Below are positions 60,267 through 64,000 of a stretch of 64,000 nt of DNA, piece by piece (position 1 is the first letter of the stretch; each line of letters opens with the position of its first letter). Made by a program: the position numbers and the translations under genes. The stretch is taken from assembly GCF_024721015.1 (NCBI RefSeq), contig NZ_JANAIF010000010.1, forward strand, positions 1 to 64,000, in the 5' to 3' direction. Source of the stretch: Xenorhabdus bovienii (GTDB taxonomy: Bacteria; Pseudomonadota; Gammaproteobacteria; Enterobacterales; Enterobacteriaceae). Under the pieces are notes generated by a model. The model had not been told where the DNA came from. It made no database searches and worked only from the letters and a program-made list of their open reading frames with translations.

Positions 60267-61520
60267 TTATTGAAAATTGTGTGTAATTTCACCACGATAA
60301 ATACGATGAACCAGTGGATTACGTCCAAGTTCATATAAGATATCCACCGGGTTCTCGGCATCCCAGACAATAAAATCTGCCATATAACCTTCCGCCAACT
60401 GGCCGTGGCTCTCAGCTCTCCCCAATGCACGGGCGGCATGAAGGGTTACGCCCTGCCATGCTTCTTCTGGTGTAAACCCGAATTGCACACAGGCCATATT
60501 CATAATCAGACGCAAAGAAGCAAAAGGACTGGTGCCCGGATTGAAATCCGTTGATATTGCCATCGGCACTCGGTATTGACGCAATAGCGAAATAGGGGGG
60601 AGTTTTTTCTCTTTCAGGAAGTAAAATGCGCCGGGCAGTAACACGGCCACACTACCGCTGCGGCTAATGGCTTCAATACCTTTTTCATCCAGATATTCAA
60701 TGTGATCAACCGACCAGCCTTGATAATCAGCAACCAATTCACTGCCTCCCATGTTGGATAATTGCTCAACATGGCCTTTTACAGGAATATTCAGGCGTTG
60801 TGCCGCATCAAACACGCGCTTGGTCTGGTCGAGATTGAAACCGACGGTTTCGCAAAAAACATCTACGGATTCAAATAATTGTTTTTGCCACAGTGTAGGA
60901 AGAATGGAATCACAAATTAAATCGATATAAGCATCAGGGTTGTGTTTATATTCAGGTGGAACGGCATGAGCAGAGAGTAATGTGGGGCTGATTTCGATGG
61001 CATTTTTCTGCGCCAGTGCCTGAACGACATTCAACTGTTTTTCTTCATTTACCAGATCCAGCCCATAGCCTGATTTCATCTCAATCGTCGTTATCCCTTC
61101 AGCGATCAAAGCATTGAGTCGCTTCTGGGCGGCCACTTCCAATTGTTGCGCAGAATTGTTTCGGGTCGCATTAACCGTAGAATTAATTCCTCCTCCTTTG
61201 GCACTGATTTCCTCATAAGAAGCGCCATTGAGACGCTTCTCCCACTCCGATGCCCGATTACCACCAAAAACCAAATGAGTATGGCAATCAATTAATCCGG
61301 GGGTAATCAGCCTTTGTTCCACATCAATAATATTGCAATGATGAGTTGGCACGCTCTCCGTCGGAACAATCGCCAATATTTTTTCACCCCGAACGATCAG
61401 ATCATGCTGCTCCAGCATGCCATAATGATGTTTGCCATCAATGTTGTTGATTGTAGGGTTCATTGTGGCAAGTCTGGCATTACGCCAAATAACGTCAGTA
61501 TCTTTCAGCTTAATAGACAT
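60267..61520 (-). CDS. hutI: Imidazolonepropionase HutI
   Basis: A 417-residue amidohydrolase-fold enzyme that opens imidazolonepropionate to formimidoylglutamate. The first metal-ligand motif ([16 protein letters not shown]) and the later DFNPGTSPF are present. It is the first gene of hutI-hutG-hutC and follows a HutC operator about 45 bp upstream. Confidence 0.95.
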   Translation of the reverse strand: MSIKLKDTDVIWRNARLATMNPTINNIDGKHHYGMLEQHDLIVRGEKILAIVPTESVPTHHCNIIDVEQRLITPGLIDCHTHLVFGGNRASEWEKRLNGASYEEISAKGGGINSTVNATRNNSAQQLEVAAQKRLNALIAEGITTIEMKSGYGLDLVNEEKQLNVVQALAQKNAIEISPTLLSAHAVPPEYKHNPDAYIDLICDSILPTLWQKQLFESVDVFCETVGFNLDQTKRVFDAAQRLNIPVKGHVEQLSNMGGSELVADYQGWSVDHIEYLDEKGIEAISRSGSVAVLLPGAFYFLKEKKLPPISLLRQYRVPMAISTDFNPGTSPFASLRLIMNMACVQFGFTPEEAWQGVTLHAARALGRAESHGQLAEGYMADFIVWDAENPVDILYELGRNPLVHRIYRGEITHNFQ

Positions 61521-61563
61521 TGTATCGTCCTGTTATTTTTCTTGTTGGTATCAATCTTCATGT

Positions 61564-61573
61564 TGTATATACA
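61564..61573 (-). promoter_or_regulatory. HutC operator in front of hutI
   Basis: The same TGTATATACA palindrome seen upstream of hutU, within a shared GTTGTATATACAT context. It is about 45 bp before the hutI ATG, in the divergent hutI/smrB gap. Confidence 0.75.
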
Positions 61574-61781
61574 TTTATTTTATAACCAGCCAAGATTGTC
61601 AAATCATTTTATGGACACGGATGAATATCATGAATTTTCTAGAGACTATCCGTCACGATGCGAATATATTGCAATTTACACAATCACCTAAATATACATA
61701 TCAATTCTATGCGATAGCTTCTAAGCAAAATCACAAAAAATCGGGTACAATTACCAAAATTTGTCAGTGAATTAGAGAGTA

Positions 61782-62324
61782 ATGAAGAAGAAAAATCTGA
61801 TGAGTGAAGAAGATATCAGTCTATTTCGAACGTCTGTCACGGGAGCCCGCCGCATCGTTCAAGACACCGTTTTACACTCCCCTCAAAGAAAAAAAATCAG
61901 CTATGTTGCACCTGCACGTTTGATGCAAGAACAAGTCGATGCCAGTTACTATTTTTCCGATGAGTTCCAACCCAATTTGGATATGGAAGGCCCAACCCGC
62001 TATATTCGAGAAGGTGCCAATCATTATGAATTGAAGAAGCTGCGTCGTGGTGATTATTCCCCTGAGCTTTTTCTGGACTTACATGGATTAACCCAACTAC
62101 AGGCCAAACAAGAAATTGGCGCTCTAATTGCAGCCTGCCGTCGTGAACACATTTATTGCGCCTGCGTCATGCATGGCCACGGTAAACATATTCTTAAACA
62201 GCAAACTCCTTTATGGCTTGCCCAGCACCCTGATATTATTGCCTTCCATCAAGCCCCCAAAGAATGGGGAGGTAACGCTGCACTACTCATTTTGGTAGAA
62301 ATGAATGAACTCATGCAGCGTTAA
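61782..62324 (+). CDS. smrB: Ribosome rescue endonuclease SmrB (YfcN)
   Basis: A 180-residue SMR-domain nuclease matching E. coli SmrB, which cuts mRNA at collided ribosomes. The conserved [18 protein letters not shown] and [16 protein letters not shown] motifs of the SMR domain are intact, after an N-terminal ribosome-binding extension. It is convergent with sixA and separated from its usual neighbour prmB by the hut locus. Confidence 0.95.
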   Translation: MKKKNLMSEEDISLFRTSVTGARRIVQDTVLHSPQRKKISYVAPARLMQEQVDASYYFSDEFQPNLDMEGPTRYIREGANHYELKKLRRGDYSPELFLDLHGLTQLQAKQEIGALIAACRREHIYCACVMHGHGKHILKQQTPLWLAQHPDIIAFHQAPKEWGGNAALLILVEMNELMQR

Positions 62325-62342
62325 TTTACCCTCTGTATGAAG

Positions 62343-62825
62343 TTAGTCTTTCGCTGCTAATTGCGCCGGAGAGGTTTGCCATAACAGGCGGCCTTTCTCT
62401 GTTTGAGGATCTAATTCCACACAGGCAATACTGGAGGTAGCAAACATAGGCGGAGTTTGCTCAGGGCAAAGCTCAGAAACTAAATAACCTACTAAGGGTA
62501 AATGAGAAACCACCAATACAGCGTTGTACTCTTGCGTTGCCAAAACCTGCAAGTAGCTCGCCACCAATGCGACATCTCCCGACGGCTTTAACTCAGCCAG
62601 TTCTTCCTCATTGCCAGGCAACGCTAAGTTTTCACGAACCACCTTTAAAGTCTGCTTTGCCCGGATATAAGGGCTGACTAAGATACAATCAACATCAGGC
62701 TCTTGTTGCGTAAGCCAGCAGGCCATTTCCTGTGATTCTTGCTGCCCACGAGGAGTCAGCTCCCGTGTTGCATCACTGATCGAATGTAAGGCAGCATCAC
62801 CGTGGCGCATAATAAAAACGTACAT
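62343..62825 (-). CDS. sixA: Phosphohistidine phosphatase SixA
   Basis: A 160-residue RHG-motif phosphatase with catalytic His8 in FIMRHGDAAL. SixA dephosphorylates phosphohistidine on signalling and phosphotransferase proteins such as ArcB or NPr. Length and position next to smrB and fadJ match E. coli. Confidence 0.95.
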   Translation of the reverse strand: MYVFIMRHGDAALHSISDATRELTPRGQQESQEMACWLTQQEPDVDCILVSPYIRAKQTLKVVRENLALPGNEEELAELKPSGDVALVASYLQVLATQEYNAVLVVSHLPLVGYLVSELCPEQTPPMFATSSIACVELDPQTEKGRLLWQTSPAQLAAKD

Positions 62826-63166
62826 AATCCACCGTTTAGTTAATTTCAGAACCTGTCCCCATCCAATACATAATTAAATATTTATGAGACAAGCCATGGG
62901 TTTACGGCATTAATAATGAAATCCAAGTGATATTATCAAGGTAATCTTTGTTACAAAAACGTTTCAGTTAGAGCTAACTGGCATTTTGCCCTAAAACAAA
63001 AACAAATAAAATGACTAAAAATGATTTATATCTGATTGTCTCGATATCATTATCTCCTGCTATTCAGTGAGTTAAAATAATCAAGAAACCATAAATTATT
63101 TTTCATAAAAAAATCGGCTCCGATAACAAGAGCCGATATAACTGATTTTACGAATGAAACTGTTAT
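62826..63166. other. Intergenic region between fadJ and sixA
   Basis: About 340 bp without a gene. It holds the fadJ terminator (63113-63137) and presumably the sixA promoter. Nothing else was recognised. Confidence 0.6.
63113..63137 (-). terminator. Intrinsic terminator of fadJ
   Basis: ATCGGCTC (63113-63120) and GAGCCGAT (63130-63137) form a perfect 8-bp stem; on the minus strand a run of seven T follows (complement of 63106-63112). It lies about 30 bp beyond the fadJ stop. Confidence 0.88.
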
Positions 63167-64000
63167 TTATTTGTAGAATTTCTTTTTCTGTTCAGCCATC
63201 TGAACTAAATATTCACAAGGCGTAAATCTCTCTCCGTGCTGCTGTTCCAGACGACGTAAAATTGCCACAACCTTATCGCTGCCAAGCCTATCAATATAAC
63301 GGAATGGACCTCCCAAGAATGGCGGGAAACCAATGCCAAATACCGCACCAATATCACCATCACGGGGGCTTCTGATAATACCTTCATCTAAACAGCGAAC
63401 AGCTTCATTCAACATGAGCATCATGCAACGCTGAGCAATGTCTGATGGTTGCATTTTTGCATGTGGCTTAATTTTCAACAGGGAATAAATCGAGGCATCC
63501 ACCTCTTTGGTTTTGTTGCCAAAAGGCCAGAATTTGCTCTTTTTAGCGCCATACGAATAGAAACCACGGCCATTCTTTTTACCTTTTCGGTTATCTTTTA
63601 ATACTGCATCCAAGAAGCCTGGTGCGGTAAATCTGCTCCCCAATTGTGCCACCAGAATAGGAATAATTTTTGTACCAACATCAATGCCGACTTCATCCAG
63701 CAAATTAATTGGCCCAATCGGGAAACCAAAATCTACCAGTGCCTTATCGATATGATCGATCGGTTCACCTTCCGCCAGACAATAACCCGCTTCATTAATG
63801 TAAGGGGACAAAATCCGGTTAACATAGAACCCGGCTTTATCACCCACGACAATAGCCGTTTTTCCCTGTTTTTTGGCTAGTGCGACTGCGGTTGCAATCG
63901 TTTTTTCACTTGTTCCCGCATGTGGAATAACTTCCACCAATGGCATTTTATCAACGGGACTGAAATAGTGGAGGCCAATCACTTGCTCTGGTCGAGAGGC
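63167..64000 (-). CDS. fadJ: Fatty acid oxidation complex alpha subunit FadJ (partial, 5' end outside window)
   Basis: The C-terminal 277 residues of a multifunctional beta-oxidation protein; the frame is open to the window edge. Visible are the 3-hydroxyacyl-CoA dehydrogenase region ([48 protein letters not shown]) and the C-terminal helical domain ([16 protein letters not shown]). The N-terminal enoyl-CoA hydratase part lies outside. FadJ rather than FadB is favoured by the sixA-smrB neighbourhood. Confidence 0.94.
   Translation of the reverse strand, partial: ASRPEQVIGLHYFSPVDKMPLVEVIPHAGTSEKTIATAVALAKKQGKTAIVVGDKAGFYVNRILSPYINEAGYCLAEGEPIDHIDKALVDFGFPIGPINLLDEVGIDVGTKIIPILVAQLGSRFTAPGFLDAVLKDNRKGKKNGRGFYSYGAKKSKFWPFGNKTKEVDASIYSLLKIKPHAKMQPSDIAQRCMMLMLNEAVRCLDEGIIRSPRDGDIGAVFGIGFPPFLGGPFRYIDRLGSDKVVAILRRLEQQHGERFTPCEYLVQMAEQKKKFYK

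Noticed and set aside
60251..60439. 63-codon N-terminal extension of hutG
   Set aside because: It overlaps the 3' end of hutI in another frame and is not part of the family; the ATG at 60250 is preferred.
1..64000. tRNA genes, rRNA genes, CRISPR arrays, transposases or phage genes
   Set aside because: Looked for on both strands by eye; no tRNA-like TΨC stems, regularly spaced repeats, or transposase/integrase motifs were found. A tRNAscan or profile search would be needed to exclude them fully.

Overview
This is about 64 kb of an enterobacterial (Morganellaceae-type) chromosome. The evidence points to Xenorhabdus, less likely Photorhabdus. The housekeeping genes follow the E. coli purF–fabB–fadJ order (yfcD, yfcG, yfcH, ubiX, purF, cvpA, dedD, folC, accD, dedA, truA, usg, pdxB … fabB, mnmC, yfcL, epmC, yfcA, aroC, prmB … smrB, sixA, fadJ). 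They are interrupted by lineage-specific inserts, and intergenic DNA is AT-rich. The first insert is a PUFA-synthase-like polyamine cluster of the fabclavine (Xenorhabdus) / zeamine (Serratia, Dickeya) type.

Layout. 1-2.2 kb: the 3' end of an unidentified gene, a 27-codon leader ORF with an attenuator-like stem-loop, and an ABC-F ATPase gene. 2.2-22.8 kb, minus strand: the polyamine cluster in transcription order fclC, fclD, fclE, fclF, fclG, fclH, a broken NRPS adenylation domain (fclI relic), then the exporter pair fclM and fclN. 22.8-24.5 kb: AT-rich DNA with one small membrane-protein gene. 24.5-36.7 kb: core genes. 36.8-43.6 kb: a DMT transporter and a tricarboxylate uptake system (tctDE divergent from tctCBA). 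43.7-47.1 kb: fabB and mnmC. 47.2-48.8 kb: a GNAT acetyltransferase and two tandem coiled-coil tail-anchored paralogues. 49.4-53.3 kb: yfcL to prmB. 53.5-61.5 kb: a complete histidine-utilisation locus (hutI-hutG-hutC and hutU-hutH-permease) inserted between prmB and smrB, which are neighbours in E. coli. 61.8-64 kb: smrB, sixA and the 3' part of fadJ.

How the parts work together. FclC, FclD and FclE form an iterative PUFA-type synthase with a fused aminotransferase. With the ketoreductase-like FclF and thioester reductase FclG they should build a long-chain polyamine. In full clusters, NRPS/PKS proteins (FclI, J, K) and a condensation protein (FclL) add a peptide-polyketide part. Here that block is reduced to about 240 codons of a decayed adenylation domain, while the exporter FclMN is intact. 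The locus therefore looks like a natural polyamine-only derivative. The hut genes should convert histidine to glutamate under HutC control; matching TGTATATACA palindromes lie in front of both hutU and hutI. Recognisable control sites elsewhere are a PurR box at cvpA-purF, adjoining FadR and FabR sites at fabB, and CRP-like sites ahead of tctC and hutU.

Most attractive for follow-up: the shortened fabclavine locus and its scar, the leader-peptide attenuator ahead of the ABC-F gene, and the tandem coiled-coil paralogues. I saw no CRISPR array, rRNA, tRNA or intact insertion sequence.
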